64,000 bases of DNA from CANLBN01 sp050633525. Lineage in GTDB: Bacteria; Pseudomonadota; Gammaproteobacteria; Pseudomonadales; Cellvibrionaceae. A model generated the notes under the pieces. That model did no database searches, had not been told where the DNA came from, and saw nothing but the letters and a program-made list of their open reading frames with translations. Made by a program: the position numbers and the translations under genes. How positions within the stretch are numbered: the stretch's first letter is position 1; each line of letters begins with the position of its first letter. The stretch lies in the NCBI GenBank assembly GCA_050633525.1, contig JBOEGR010000024.1, positions 62,001-126,000 of the forward strand, in the 5' to 3' direction. This document shows, one piece after another, positions 53,326-62,439 of the stretch.

Positions 53326-54840
53326 ATGTCACTCTCCCAGTCTCCTGACTATAGCTATCAACACATACGAAGCAGCATAGAAACTCAATCAACAAACTCA
53401 AGCTTATTGAAAGATTGTTTACAGTACCTTGCCGCAGCATCTATTTTTATTATTTATGGTATACAAGTCTGCCCTTTCTTAGAATCACTAGAATTTCCCT
53501 TTTTTATCAGTGTTGTTTTCTCTTTATTTACTCTAATGTTTATTGCTCGACAATGGTTAATCAAGAGCGTAAAAAAGCAACATATTACCGAGACGATTAA
53601 CATACAATTTAAAATCGATATAGGTGTATTTTTTATAGGTGGCTTAGTATTAGCTATTGGAAACAAAATTGCTTACAACTTTCCGATAGAAGCAAGTTTC
53701 AGAGTGCTTATCGGGTTTCTTTTCCTCGGTTATTTTATTGGCTTACAGTTAAATCTACAGAAAGAATTTCAACTATTGAGATCTTTAAATGAATATTCTA
53801 TAAACAATAAGCCAGAAAAACCCAGCTCTATCACAAAAAAAATACGATTTATTACTTTATCATTACTAATTAGTTCACTTGTTATTATTACATTAGTCAT
53901 TCTAAAAGACTTTGAGTGGTTAAAAAATGTTGGGCGTAGCGTTTCTTTAGAACAGGCAACATTATGGATCACGATAGAACTTGCCTTTGTAATGAGCATC
54001 TTTATTATTTATGGCTGGCTCATACTGAATAAACTAAGTAAAAATATCGATCTACATTTTCACTACCAAAATACAACATTAGATGCGATGCAATCTGGAA
54101 AGAGAGATATTACCGTTCCCATTCTAAGCAACGATGAATTCTCTATTATGGCTAAACACACCAATTACATGATAGAAAGTTTAAAACAAAATGAAAACCT
54201 TTTAACGCAAACACGAGACACTGCCATTCTCGCAATATCATCATTGGCAGAAACAAGAGATAACGAAACAGGGGCACATATTCTGAGAACACAAGAGTAT
54301 GTAAAAGCTCTCGGGGTTTACCTACAAAAAGATAAAAGTTTCTCTACTGAACTTAGCGATGAAAAATTAGAAATGATTTACAAATCCGCACCGCTACACG
54401 ACATAGGAAAAGTAGGCATACCCGACTCAATTTTGCTCAAACCTGGAAAGTTGACTGATGATGAATTTGAAATAATGAAAACTCATGCTTTGATTGGCAA
54501 ACAAGCTATTGAAAAAGCAGAAGAAACAATGGGAGAAATTCCCTTTTTGCATTATGCGAAGGAAATTTCAGCCAGCCACCACGAGAAGTGGGATGGCAGC
54601 GGTTATCCCAATGGTTTAAAAGGGGATAACATTCCATTATCGGGCCGCTTGATGGCGCTCGCCGACGTATATGATGCTTTGATTAGCCAGCGTGTTTACA
54701 AACCTGCCTTTAGTCACGATAAGTCTAAAAGCATTATACTCGAAGGCAAAGGAAAACATTTTGACCCAAGAGTAGTTGATGCATTTTTAGCTATTGAAAA
54801 CGAATTTATTGCTATTGCAAAAGCATTTAAAGATGGCTGA
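53326..54840 (+). CDS. Membrane HD-GYP domain protein, cyclic-di-GMP phosphodiesterase candidate
   Basis: 504 aa. About six to seven N-terminal helices (residues 30-240), a HAMP-like stretch (SGKRDITVPILSNDEFSIMAKH) and a C-terminal HD-GYP domain: AETRDNETGAHILRTQEYV, HDIGKVGIPDSILLKPGKLTDDEFEIMKTH, SASHHEKWDGSGYPNGLKGDNIPLSGRLMALADVYDAL. Metal ligands HD, HH and D and the GYP motif are intact. It would lower c-di-GMP and favour swimming. It is the only plus-strand gene inside the che/mot block. Confidence 0.9.
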   Translation: MSLSQSPDYSYQHIRSSIETQSTNSSLLKDCLQYLAAASIFIIYGIQVCPFLESLEFPFFISVVFSLFTLMFIARQWLIKSVKKQHITETINIQFKIDIGVFFIGGLVLAIGNKIAYNFPIEASFRVLIGFLFLGYFIGLQLNLQKEFQLLRSLNEYSINNKPEKPSSITKKIRFITLSLLISSLVIITLVILKDFEWLKNVGRSVSLEQATLWITIELAFVMSIFIIYGWLILNKLSKNIDLHFHYQNTTLDAMQSGKRDITVPILSNDEFSIMAKHTNYMIESLKQNENLLTQTRDTAILAISSLAETRDNETGAHILRTQEYVKALGVYLQKDKSFSTELSDEKLEMIYKSAPLHDIGKVGIPDSILLKPGKLTDDEFEIMKTHALIGKQAIEKAEETMGEIPFLHYAKEISASHHEKWDGSGYPNGLKGDNIPLSGRLMALADVYDALISQRVYKPAFSHDKSKSIILEGKGKHFDPRVVDAFLAIENEFIAIAKAFKDG

Positions 54841-54853
54841 AAAACCTTTTTCA

Positions 54854-55927
54854 CTATTCAGAACGAGGAAGGTCTGGATCACTACTAAACAGTAGACCAC
54901 CCTTATTGGTCTCGACAGCTTGTATTTTTTGATCACCCTCCTCATTATTAACATCAGGCTCTGTCGTAGATAGATCATCATCTAAGGTTAATACTGAATC
55001 AATACCAAGCCCTGGATTTGATTCAATCAAACGATCCATTTTCTCTTTTGGTGATAGATTACTATCGGTTAAAGATGTTTGGTTATTTTCCAAGCCTGGC
55101 TGAGGGTTGACCTGAGTCTGTTCTCGGCCTGCGGGATCGACGGCTTCTTTTATCTCAGATTGGGTACTTATCATAGGTCGTTTCATTTTTTCGCGAGCAA
55201 TCATCAGCACCACTCTACGATTTTGAGCGCGCCCTTCTGGTGTTTCATTTTCGGCGATGGGATGATGCTCACCGTAGCCTACTGCGGCCAAACGTTTTTC
55301 ATCAATCCCTTCACCTACTAGTAACTTAACAATTGACGCCGCCCTTGCAGAAGACAATTCCCAATTACTAGGAAACTGCACTGAATTGACACTAACATTG
55401 TCAGTATAACCTTCAACATGGATAGGGTTATTAAACCCATCTAAAAGATTAGCCACTTCAGATAATACTGTTTTGGCCTCTATAGTTGGGTTAACGCTAC
55501 CGAGTGGAAATAAAATACTATTACTGAGAGAAATTTGTAGCCAATATTCATTACTATTGACTTGAATCACTTCATCGTCAATTAGGTCTGAGAACTGTTC
55601 AGTGAATTGGTCTGATAACTGAGGTAAATCAGCTGTTTTATCGAACGCACCTTGGCTTTCTATTTTTTGATTGCTATTTTCTTCGGCCGCAGGTGTCGTA
55701 GTCCCCGATCGAGAAACATCACCGACTTGTATTGGTTCTAAACTACGCTTGGGTTCATTGAATATTTGTGTCATCGTTTCAGATAAGACACGATACTTAC
55801 TTTCGCTCACCTGAGAAATAGAATACATAACTACAAAAAAAGCAAATAGTAATGTGACAAAATCCGCATAGGATACTAACCAGCGTTCGTGATTGATATT
55901 GATATCATTATTAACACGACGCCTCAT
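54854..55927 (-). CDS. motD: Flagellar stator protein MotD (MotB family)
   Basis: 357 aa. WLVSYADFVTLLFAFFVVMYSISQV is the single helix with the proton-carrying Asp22. Then a plug-like segment and an OmpA/MotB peptidoglycan-binding domain (HVEGYTDNVSVNSVQFPSNWELSSARAASIVKLL, GYGEHHPIAENETPEGRAQNRRVVLMI). An acidic, Ser/Asn-rich tail of 110 residues follows, longer than usual. It pairs with motC upstream. Confidence 0.94.
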   Translation of the reverse strand: MRRRVNNDININHERWLVSYADFVTLLFAFFVVMYSISQVSESKYRVLSETMTQIFNEPKRSLEPIQVGDVSRSGTTTPAAEENSNQKIESQGAFDKTADLPQLSDQFTEQFSDLIDDEVIQVNSNEYWLQISLSNSILFPLGSVNPTIEAKTVLSEVANLLDGFNNPIHVEGYTDNVSVNSVQFPSNWELSSARAASIVKLLVGEGIDEKRLAAVGYGEHHPIAENETPEGRAQNRRVVLMIAREKMKRPMISTQSEIKEAVDPAGREQTQVNPQPGLENNQTSLTDSNLSPKEKMDRLIESNPGLGIDSVLTLDDDLSTTEPDVNNEEGDQKIQAVETNKGGLLFSSDPDLPRSE

Positions 55928-55946
55928 ACTTATAACCTAATTCTTT

Positions 55947-56022
55947 TTTCAAAAGGGTCAGACTCGATTGAAATCATTGAAACCAAAGCAATATATTTCA
56001 ATCGAGCCTGATCCTTTTGAAA
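55947..56022. repeat. 28-bp near-perfect inverted repeat between motC and motD
   Basis: Arms 55947-55974 and 55995-56022 match at 26 of 28 positions, with a 20-nt spacer. Each arm carries AAAAGG-TCAG-CTCGATTGAAAT. The GGGTCAGA start resembles the palindrome at 7694-7747. It lies within a two-gene unit, so it would form a strong hairpin in the motCD mRNA. Probably a REP/MITE-like intergenic repeat. Confidence 0.85.
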
Positions 56023-56047
56023 TGCTTTTGAAAATATAGATAAGCGT

Positions 56048-56785
56048 TCACAGATAACCACTCAACTTCATTTCAATCGCTTTAGGGTTTTCACCATCGG
56101 AGATATAAAGAATGCCTTCAATAATGAGCTCTTTTATTTGAGATTGCTGATTAATATATAAAGTTAATTTATTCGCTACCGGCAATAAGAATAAATTAGC
56201 GATAGCAACGCCATAAATAGTGGCAACGAATGCAATTGCAATACCGGCACCTAGCTCTGCTGGATCGGCAAGATTACGCATAACATAAATCAAGCCCATA
56301 ACAGCACCAATAATACCGACTGTTGGTGCATACCCGCCCATACTTGAGTACACCTTAACCGCATCGACATCTCGTTGTTCAGTTAACGCTAGATCTGCTT
56401 CTAATATGCGACGAATAGCTTGTGGATTAGAGCCATCAATCAATAACTCAAGGGCTTTTTTTGAAAAAACATCGCGTTCTTTACGTGCAAGCTTTTCTAA
56501 ACCCAGTAAACCACTACGCCGCGATACCGTCGCCCACTCGGATACTTTTTTAATATGACTAGCAAAATTCACTGCAGGGGGATTAAAAACCCATATAAAC
56601 AACTTGAGGGAGTGACGTAATGTCTGAATGGGCGTCTGCAACATAGCCGCCCCAATGGTGCCACCAAAGACAATCAAAGCAGCTGGGATATTGATTAGAG
56701 ATTGCCAAGAACCACCTTCTAGGAAATTACCCCCCAAAAGTGCCGCAAACGCAATAATAATACCGAGTATACTTAATATATCCAT
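56048..56785 (-). CDS. motC: Flagellar stator protein MotC (MotA family)
   Basis: 245 aa, four helices. MDILSILGIIIAFAALLGGNFLEGG, the charged cytoplasmic loop (RRSGLLGLEKLARKERDVF) and GGYAPTVGIIGAVMGLIYVMRNLADPAELGAGIAIAFVATIYGVAIANLFLLP with the conserved proline pair. It forms the proton channel with MotD. It follows cheB as in pseudomonads. Confidence 0.95.
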   Translation of the reverse strand: MDILSILGIIIAFAALLGGNFLEGGSWQSLINIPAALIVFGGTIGAAMLQTPIQTLRHSLKLFIWVFNPPAVNFASHIKKVSEWATVSRRSGLLGLEKLARKERDVFSKKALELLIDGSNPQAIRRILEADLALTEQRDVDAVKVYSSMGGYAPTVGIIGAVMGLIYVMRNLADPAELGAGIAIAFVATIYGVAIANLFLLPVANKLTLYINQQSQIKELIIEGILYISDGENPKAIEMKLSGYL

Positions 56786-56928
56786 CAGAGATTAATCATC
56801 ATTCATTACTCTAAACGACTACTGTAAACCATTACTGTAAACATAGTAGAGATGCGAATAAAATCAATACCTTAGATATGGAACCTCTGATAAACATGAA
56901 ATAACGGTAACCGTTAAAAAGGAAAAGA

Positions 56929-58029
56929 TTAGAGAGAGATGAGCTTTTGCTGTAATTCAAGTATTTTATATGAGGCATCTGATAGATTGGCCTGATCAAC
57001 AGCCATAGGCATACCGTAAATCAAACAATCATCTTTGGCTTGTGTCCAAATAGTAGCGCCCTTTTGGCTAAGTAACTTGGCTCCATCACGGCCGTCATGC
57101 CCCATTCCTGTCATCACTAATGCTAAGGTCTCACCGCCATAAACATTGGAAACAGAGGCAAAAGTAATATCAACACAAGGGGTATAGTTCACCTCATCGC
57201 TGCCATCGATTATTTTTACTTTTTTGGTATTTTTTGTATCGACAATCATTTGTTTACCACCCGGAGCCAGCAACACTCTTCCAGGCTTAATGTCGTCGCC
57301 CGTTTCTGCTTCTTTGACACTAATAGCGCACTGCCTATCTAAGCGTTCCGCAAAGGCACGAGTAAAGTTCTCGGGCATATGCTGGATGATTAAAATAGGT
57401 AGATTAAATGAAACGGGTAAACCTTTTAAGAGCTCTGTCAGTGCTGCCGGACCACCCGTAGACGCGCCAATCAATACAATTTTTGGTCTAGCCGTTGATT
57501 TAGGTTGAGAAGTCTTGACTGGCGCAGCTGCCACTTTTGGAGCTAGTTTGGCGACTTCTGGGCGGCTGACTTTTTCTGAGGAAGATTTATTTAGAGAGAT
57601 AACATTGTTTTTTTCATTACTAGACTTATCTATCTTAGAGCTAATAGCAAGCAAAGCATCATAAATACGTTTTTTAATGGCGGGACTATTGTTTGCAATT
57701 TCTGAGAAGTTTTTCGTCATGAAATCGACTGCACCGGCTTCCAGTGCATCGAGAGTAGTTCGAGCACCTTCATAGGTCATTGAAGAAAGCATCATGATCG
57801 GCAAAGGGTTTTCTGCCATAATCGTGCGGACTGCAGTTACCCCATCCATCATGGGCATTTCATAATCCATTGTTACAATATCAGGCTTAAGTTTTTTAAC
57901 TTTTTCTACGGCTTCTCTGCCATTATCTGCAACACCGATTACTTTTAATTCAGGGTGTTCATTGATTATATTTTTAAGCTGCCGCTGAAAAAAACTAGAG
58001 TCATCAACGATAAGTATATTAATAGTCAT
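56929..58029 (-). CDS. cheB: Chemotaxis methylesterase/glutamine deamidase CheB
   Basis: 366 aa. The receiver (IVDDSSFFQRQL, VTMDYEMPMMDG with phosphoacceptor Asp near 57, VDFMTKNF) is joined by a Lys/Pro/Ala linker to the methylesterase with VLIGASTGGPAALTELL (Ser nucleophile), IIQHMPENFT (His) and VMTGMGHDGRDGA (Asp). It demethylates chemoreceptors for adaptation. CheR is not in the window. Confidence 0.96.
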   Translation of the reverse strand: MTINILIVDDSSFFQRQLKNIINEHPELKVIGVADNGREAVEKVKKLKPDIVTMDYEMPMMDGVTAVRTIMAENPLPIMMLSSMTYEGARTTLDALEAGAVDFMTKNFSEIANNSPAIKKRIYDALLAISSKIDKSSNEKNNVISLNKSSSEKVSRPEVAKLAPKVAAAPVKTSQPKSTARPKIVLIGASTGGPAALTELLKGLPVSFNLPILIIQHMPENFTRAFAERLDRQCAISVKEAETGDDIKPGRVLLAPGGKQMIVDTKNTKKVKIIDGSDEVNYTPCVDITFASVSNVYGGETLALVMTGMGHDGRDGAKLLSQKGATIWTQAKDDCLIYGMPMAVDQANLSDASYKILELQQKLISL

Positions 58030-58077
58030 TAACTATGAGAACACATAAAAAGTCATTATAAATCTAATCAAAAGGCC

Positions 58078-60270
58078 TTAATTCATTACACCTACGTAAC
58101 GTTTTAACATGCTAGGCACGTCGAGTATCAATGCGATCGTACCATCACCAGTAATGGTAGCACCGGCCATTCCCGGGGTACCATTTAACATTTTTCCTAA
58201 CGGTTTAATAACGACTTCTTCTTGCCCTATTAATTGATCTACTACAAAACCAACCCGTTGTGTACCTACGGTAACAATCACAACATGTGAATTATCTGTT
58301 GTCGATTCATTAGCAGCAATTGCGCCACTCCCATCTCTGACCAGCCACCGTTTTAAATGAAATACAGGGACAGCCCGATCACGAACAGTAATGCATTCTT
58401 GTCCGTCAACAATATTTGTTTTTGACAAGTCCATATGGAAAATTTCATTTACGCTAACCAGAGGTAGAGCAAATGCTTGTTGCCCTAACATAATCATTAA
58501 GGTCGGCATAATCGCCAAGGTCAGCGGCACTTTAATCATGATGCGAGTGCCTTCGCCCATGCGTGAATCGATTTCAATGGAACCATTTAATTGGGTAATT
58601 TTGGTTTTCACCACATCCATACCCACGCCGCGTCCTGATACATCTGAGATTTCGGTTTTGGTTGAAAAGCCAGGTGCGAAAATCAGGTTAAATGCTTCTA
58701 CATCAGTCAAACGTTGCGCCGCATCATCATCCATCAAGCCTTTATTCACAGCAATTGAACGTAATTTATCTGCATCCATGCCGCCACCGTCATCGGTAAT
58801 CGATAGCAGAATATGGTCACCCTCTTGTTCAGCCGCAAGAATAACTTTACCTATTCTAGGCTTACCGTTAGATTCTCTGACATCGGGAGCTTCAATGCCG
58901 TGATCGACTGAGTTTCTAACCAAATGCACCAATGGATCAGCGAGTGCTTCAACTAAGTTTTTATCTAAGTCGGTTTCTTCACCTACCAACTCTAAATTAA
59001 TTTCTTTTTTCAAATTTCGGGCTAAGTCACGTACAACACGTGGGAACCGACCAAACACTTTTTTGATTGGTTGCATCCGTGTTTTCATAACAGATGTTTG
59101 TAAGTCAGCTGTGACAACATCTAAATTAGAAACAGCTTTACCTAAAGCTTCATCTGTACTTTTATCACCTAAGCGAACCAAGCGGTTACGAACCAGTACT
59201 AGCTCGCCAACCATATTCATAATGTCATCGAGCCGTTGAGTATCAACACGCACCGTGGTTTCAGCTGCCGGAGCAGCTTCTTTTGAAGCGGCAGCCGGTT
59301 TTGCTGCAGCTGGTTTTTTAGCCGCGGGCTTAGCCGGTTCTGGAGCAGATTTGCTCGCAGCAGGTGGTGGTGTTGGCGGCTTCGACGGTGGTGGTGGTGG
59401 TGGCGCAGCTGCAGCTGGCTTCTCATTAGCTTTCGTTGGGCTACCGCCTTTACCATGAAGCTGATCTAACAGATTTTCAAATTCATCATCGGTAATAAGT
59501 TCTCCATCAGCACCCGAGGCCGCTGCGGGAGCCGCTGGTTTTTTCGCTTCCGCTGGAGCCGCCGCTGGGGTAGCATTCGCACTTGGTCCCTTACCTTGAC
59601 CATGCAGTTGATCTAATAGGTTTTCAAATTCATCATCGGTTATTTCATTACTTTCAGGCTTGGCTTCTGATGGAGCCGCTGCTGCTTGTTCGTTTGCTGG
59701 TTTATCGCTAACGGCATCAACTAATTGCTCAAATTCATCGTCGGTAATATCATCACCCGGTTGTCCAGCAGAATCATCTTCGCCAAATAAATCATCGGCT
59801 GCAGCAGCTGGGGCTTCAGGTTCTACCGCTGGTGCTTCTGAGGCTTCAGCCGCTGGAGCTTCACCTCCGCCTGAAATATCTTCACAAGCGACGAGCCTAC
59901 CTAAAGAAGCAATAAGCTCAGGATCAGCATTTTGAGGATCGTTTTTTTGTTGAACATCAGCAAATTGTTCGTTAACTGTATCTAAGGCTTGTAGCACAAC
60001 ATCCATCAATTCCGGAGTGACTTCACGTTTCCCGTTGCGTAGAATGTCAAATAGATTTTCAGTAACATGGCAGCATTCCACCATGTTATCTAGCTGTAAA
60101 AAGCCTGCTCCACCTTTTACGGTATGAAATCCGCGGAAAATAGCATTGAGTAGATCTTTGTCATTGGGGCTCTGCTCTAACTCAACCAATTGTTCAGACA
60201 ATTGCTCAAGAATCTCGCCTGCTTCAACTAAAAAATCCTGAAGAATCTCTTCGTCATCAGAAAAACTCAT
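58078..60270 (-). CDS. cheA: Chemotaxis histidine kinase CheA
   Basis: 730 aa. P1 Hpt with FRGFHTVKGGAGFL (His49), then an Ala/Pro-rich linker of about 200 residues holding three copies of ITDDEFE-L-D (175-187, 210-224, 259-273; the last two read DDEFENLLDQLHG). P3 dimer, P4 ATPase with VRNSVDHGIEAPDVRE, ITDDGGGMDADKLR, GRGVGMDVVKTKI, and P5 CheW-like C-terminus. The canonical CheY-binding P2 domain is not evident; the repeats sit in its place. It phosphorylates CheY and CheB. Confidence 0.97.
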   Translation of the reverse strand: MSFSDDEEILQDFLVEAGEILEQLSEQLVELEQSPNDKDLLNAIFRGFHTVKGGAGFLQLDNMVECCHVTENLFDILRNGKREVTPELMDVVLQALDTVNEQFADVQQKNDPQNADPELIASLGRLVACEDISGGGEAPAAEASEAPAVEPEAPAAAADDLFGEDDSAGQPGDDITDDEFEQLVDAVSDKPANEQAAAAPSEAKPESNEITDDEFENLLDQLHGQGKGPSANATPAAAPAEAKKPAAPAAASGADGELITDDEFENLLDQLHGKGGSPTKANEKPAAAAPPPPPPSKPPTPPPAASKSAPEPAKPAAKKPAAAKPAAASKEAAPAAETTVRVDTQRLDDIMNMVGELVLVRNRLVRLGDKSTDEALGKAVSNLDVVTADLQTSVMKTRMQPIKKVFGRFPRVVRDLARNLKKEINLELVGEETDLDKNLVEALADPLVHLVRNSVDHGIEAPDVRESNGKPRIGKVILAAEQEGDHILLSITDDGGGMDADKLRSIAVNKGLMDDDAAQRLTDVEAFNLIFAPGFSTKTEISDVSGRGVGMDVVKTKITQLNGSIEIDSRMGEGTRIMIKVPLTLAIMPTLMIMLGQQAFALPLVSVNEIFHMDLSKTNIVDGQECITVRDRAVPVFHLKRWLVRDGSGAIAANESTTDNSHVVIVTVGTQRVGFVVDQLIGQEEVVIKPLGKMLNGTPGMAGATITGDGTIALILDVPSMLKRYVGVMN

Positions 60271-60280
60271 TCAGTGCTCC

Positions 60281-61078
60281 TCAAAAACCTAAACTAGATA
60301 ATAAATCATCAACATCGTCTTGACTGTTAACGACATCGTTACGTTCACTTGCTTTGTGCTGTGGGCCTTCCCCGCAAATATCAGGGCCTGCCTCTTTGTT
60401 TTCTTCTACAGATTCATCAGCTTCTATACCGACAACATCTTCAACTTGGCCTGCAATGCGTACAAGGGAAACTAAGTTTGTTTCAACCTCTGTGACTAAG
60501 CCAATCACTTTTTTAAGAACTTGGCCGGTTAAATCCTGAAACCCCTGCTCTAAAATAATATTTTGTAGGTTTTCATTCAGCTTATTGGTGCTTACATCCA
60601 ACTGCTCAAAAAAAACATCCATCCTTTTGTATAGTTCTCTAAATTCATCCGGCGACATTTCCCTATTGCGTAACTTTGCCCACTCAGTTTTTAATGAAAC
60701 TGCTTCTTGACCTAATTCAAGTGATATAGGAGCACAAGCTTCTACCATATCCATGGTTTTGTCGGCTGCATTTTGTGTAAGGTTGATGACATACTCTAAA
60801 CGGCTGGAGGCATCGTTTAACTCACCATCCTCTTCTGTTCCATCACCAGAGTTAGGTTTTTTACCGCCATCAACATTAAAATTAACTATGGCATCATGCA
60901 AACCACGTGTCAGTGTTCCTACTGACTGAAAGATATGCTTATCGCGATTTTCCGTTAGGCTGTTAATTAAAACAGAGGCTTCTTCGTAATTATCGCTTTG
61001 TAACTTTTCAGAAAGTAAAGCCGCACATTGGCGAAGCTCTTCAATTGCACTTTCATCGGAAGCTAACTGACTATCCAT
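60281..61078 (-). CDS. cheZ: CheY-P phosphatase CheZ
   Basis: 265 aa, long helical hairpin. ILEQGFQDLTGQVLKKVIGLV contains the catalytic Q-D-x-x-G-Q pattern, and the acidic C-terminus ends VDDLLSSLGF, the CheY-binding tail. Longer than enteric CheZ by about 50 residues, as in pseudomonads. 66 bp after cheY and 10 bp before cheA. Confidence 0.94.
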   Translation of the reverse strand: MDSQLASDESAIEELRQCAALLSEKLQSDNYEEASVLINSLTENRDKHIFQSVGTLTRGLHDAIVNFNVDGGKKPNSGDGTEEDGELNDASSRLEYVINLTQNAADKTMDMVEACAPISLELGQEAVSLKTEWAKLRNREMSPDEFRELYKRMDVFFEQLDVSTNKLNENLQNIILEQGFQDLTGQVLKKVIGLVTEVETNLVSLVRIAGQVEDVVGIEADESVEENKEAGPDICGEGPQHKASERNDVVNSQDDVDDLLSSLGF

Positions 61079-61144
61079 CGACTAACCTTATTCATAATAT
61101 CTGCTTATTCAATTCTCAATAACAACTTTATGTCTTACAAATAG

Positions 61145-61528
61145 TTATTGAACGCGCTCAAATATTTTTTCTATCTTTTCTTTCAGCGCTGCCGCGGTAA
61201 AAGGTTTGACGACGTAACCGTTAACGCCTGCTTGCGCCGCTTCAACGATTTGATCACGCTTAGCTTCTGCCGTTACCATTAAGGTAGGCAAATCTGCTAG
61301 CTTCTCATCTGCGCGCACTTGCTTAAGCAAATCGATTCCCGTCATACCTGGCATATTCCAGTCAGTGACTAGGAAATCAAAATCCCCGCTCTTTAACATG
61401 GGCAATGCTGTTAATCCATCATCTGCTTCTTGTGTATTGGTGAAACCCAAATCACGCAGCAAGTTTTTGATAATCCGACGCATTGTTGAAAAGTCATCAA
61501 CTATCAGGATCTTCATATTTTTGTCCAA
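61145..61528 (-). CDS. cheY: Chemotaxis response regulator CheY
   Basis: About 127 aa. KILIVDDFSTMRRIIKNLLRDLGFTN, FLVTDWNMPGMTGIDLL (phosphoacceptor Asp), MVTAEAKRDQI and GYVVKPFTAAALKEKI are near-invariant CheY blocks. TTG at 61528 was chosen because GGAGG ends 5 nt before it; ATG 61516 (MKILIV) lacks a good site, and GTG 61540 overlaps GGAGG. CheY-P binds the flagellar switch. Confidence 0.96.
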   Translation of the reverse strand: MDKNMKILIVDDFSTMRRIIKNLLRDLGFTNTQEADDGLTALPMLKSGDFDFLVTDWNMPGMTGIDLLKQVRADEKLADLPTLMVTAEAKRDQIVEAAQAGVNGYVVKPFTAAALKEKIEKIFERVQ

Positions 61529-61652
61529 TGTAACCTCCACACTTCGACTTGTAAGCAGTTCTATATATAGTCTAGACCGTGTTTTTGATGTAGCCAGTCT
61601 ATTTAGTCATTTAAGGTCTAAAAAAGCGCTTGTTAGCTATTCCAACGCGCTA

Positions 61653-62417
61653 TTAGCACCAATTTTGTAAACGGGAACGCAGTTTAAGGGCCGCTTGGCT
61701 GTGAATTTGACTCACTCTAGACTCACTAACGCCTAAAATTTGTCCAATTTCTTTTAAATTTAATTCTTCGTCGTAATAAAGCGACAGCACCAGCTGCTCT
61801 CGCTCAGGTAAGTTTTTAATACTTTCAGCGATTGACTTTTTAAGGCTATCTTTATGAACCTGACTATGAGGAGGTGTAAAAGCAGGACTAGACTCCGCGC
61901 TATCATGGCTGTACGGATCATCTTCTGCAAAACTTTCTTCAATGCTAAATAGGCGGCCACTCATGGCATCTTGAGACATGGAGTGGTATTCATCGAGCGT
62001 AACACCAAGAGCGTCGGCAACCTCTTGACTCGCTGCATCCCTGCCTTCTCGATTTTCTACTTCGGTAATAGCTTCATTAATTCTACGAGAGTTACGGTGT
62101 ACAGAGCGTGGAACCCAATCACCTCGACGCATTTCATCTATTATGGAACCACGGATACGGATACCTGCATAGGTTTCGAAACTCGCACCTTGGCTAGCAT
62201 CATATTTTTGTGCGGCTTCGAGCAAACCAATCATTCCAGCTTGAATCAGATCATCCAATTGAACGCTTGCGGGCATACGCACCATCATATGCTGTGCAAT
62301 ACGTTTCACTAAGGGCGCGTAGTCTTCTACTATGGGCTGAGGGGCTGTTGGCTTTGCCTGCTCATACATATTAATGCTATCAACCATATTCGCGTTATGA
62401 GTCACATTATTAGCCAA
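61653..62417 (-). CDS. fliA: Flagellar sigma factor FliA (sigma28)
   Basis: 254 aa. YAPLVKRIAQHMMVRMPASVQLDDLIQAGMIGLLEAAQKYD (region 2), WVPRSVHRNSRRINEAI (region 3) and ESIKNLPEREQLVLSLYYDEELNLKEIGQILGVSESRVSQIHSQA (region 4). It directs late flagellar genes. It follows fleN by 22 bp. Confidence 0.97.
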   Translation of the reverse strand: MANNVTHNANMVDSINMYEQAKPTAPQPIVEDYAPLVKRIAQHMMVRMPASVQLDDLIQAGMIGLLEAAQKYDASQGASFETYAGIRIRGSIIDEMRRGDWVPRSVHRNSRRINEAITEVENREGRDAASQEVADALGVTLDEYHSMSQDAMSGRLFSIEESFAEDDPYSHDSAESSPAFTPPHSQVHKDSLKKSIAESIKNLPEREQLVLSLYYDEELNLKEIGQILGVSESRVSQIHSQAALKLRSRLQNWC

Positions 62418-62439
62418 TCACCGAATGATCGTGACAGGA

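Noticed and set aside
59255..59458. Gly/Ala-rich plus-strand ORF
   Set aside because: It is the antisense of the Ala/Pro-rich linker of cheA.
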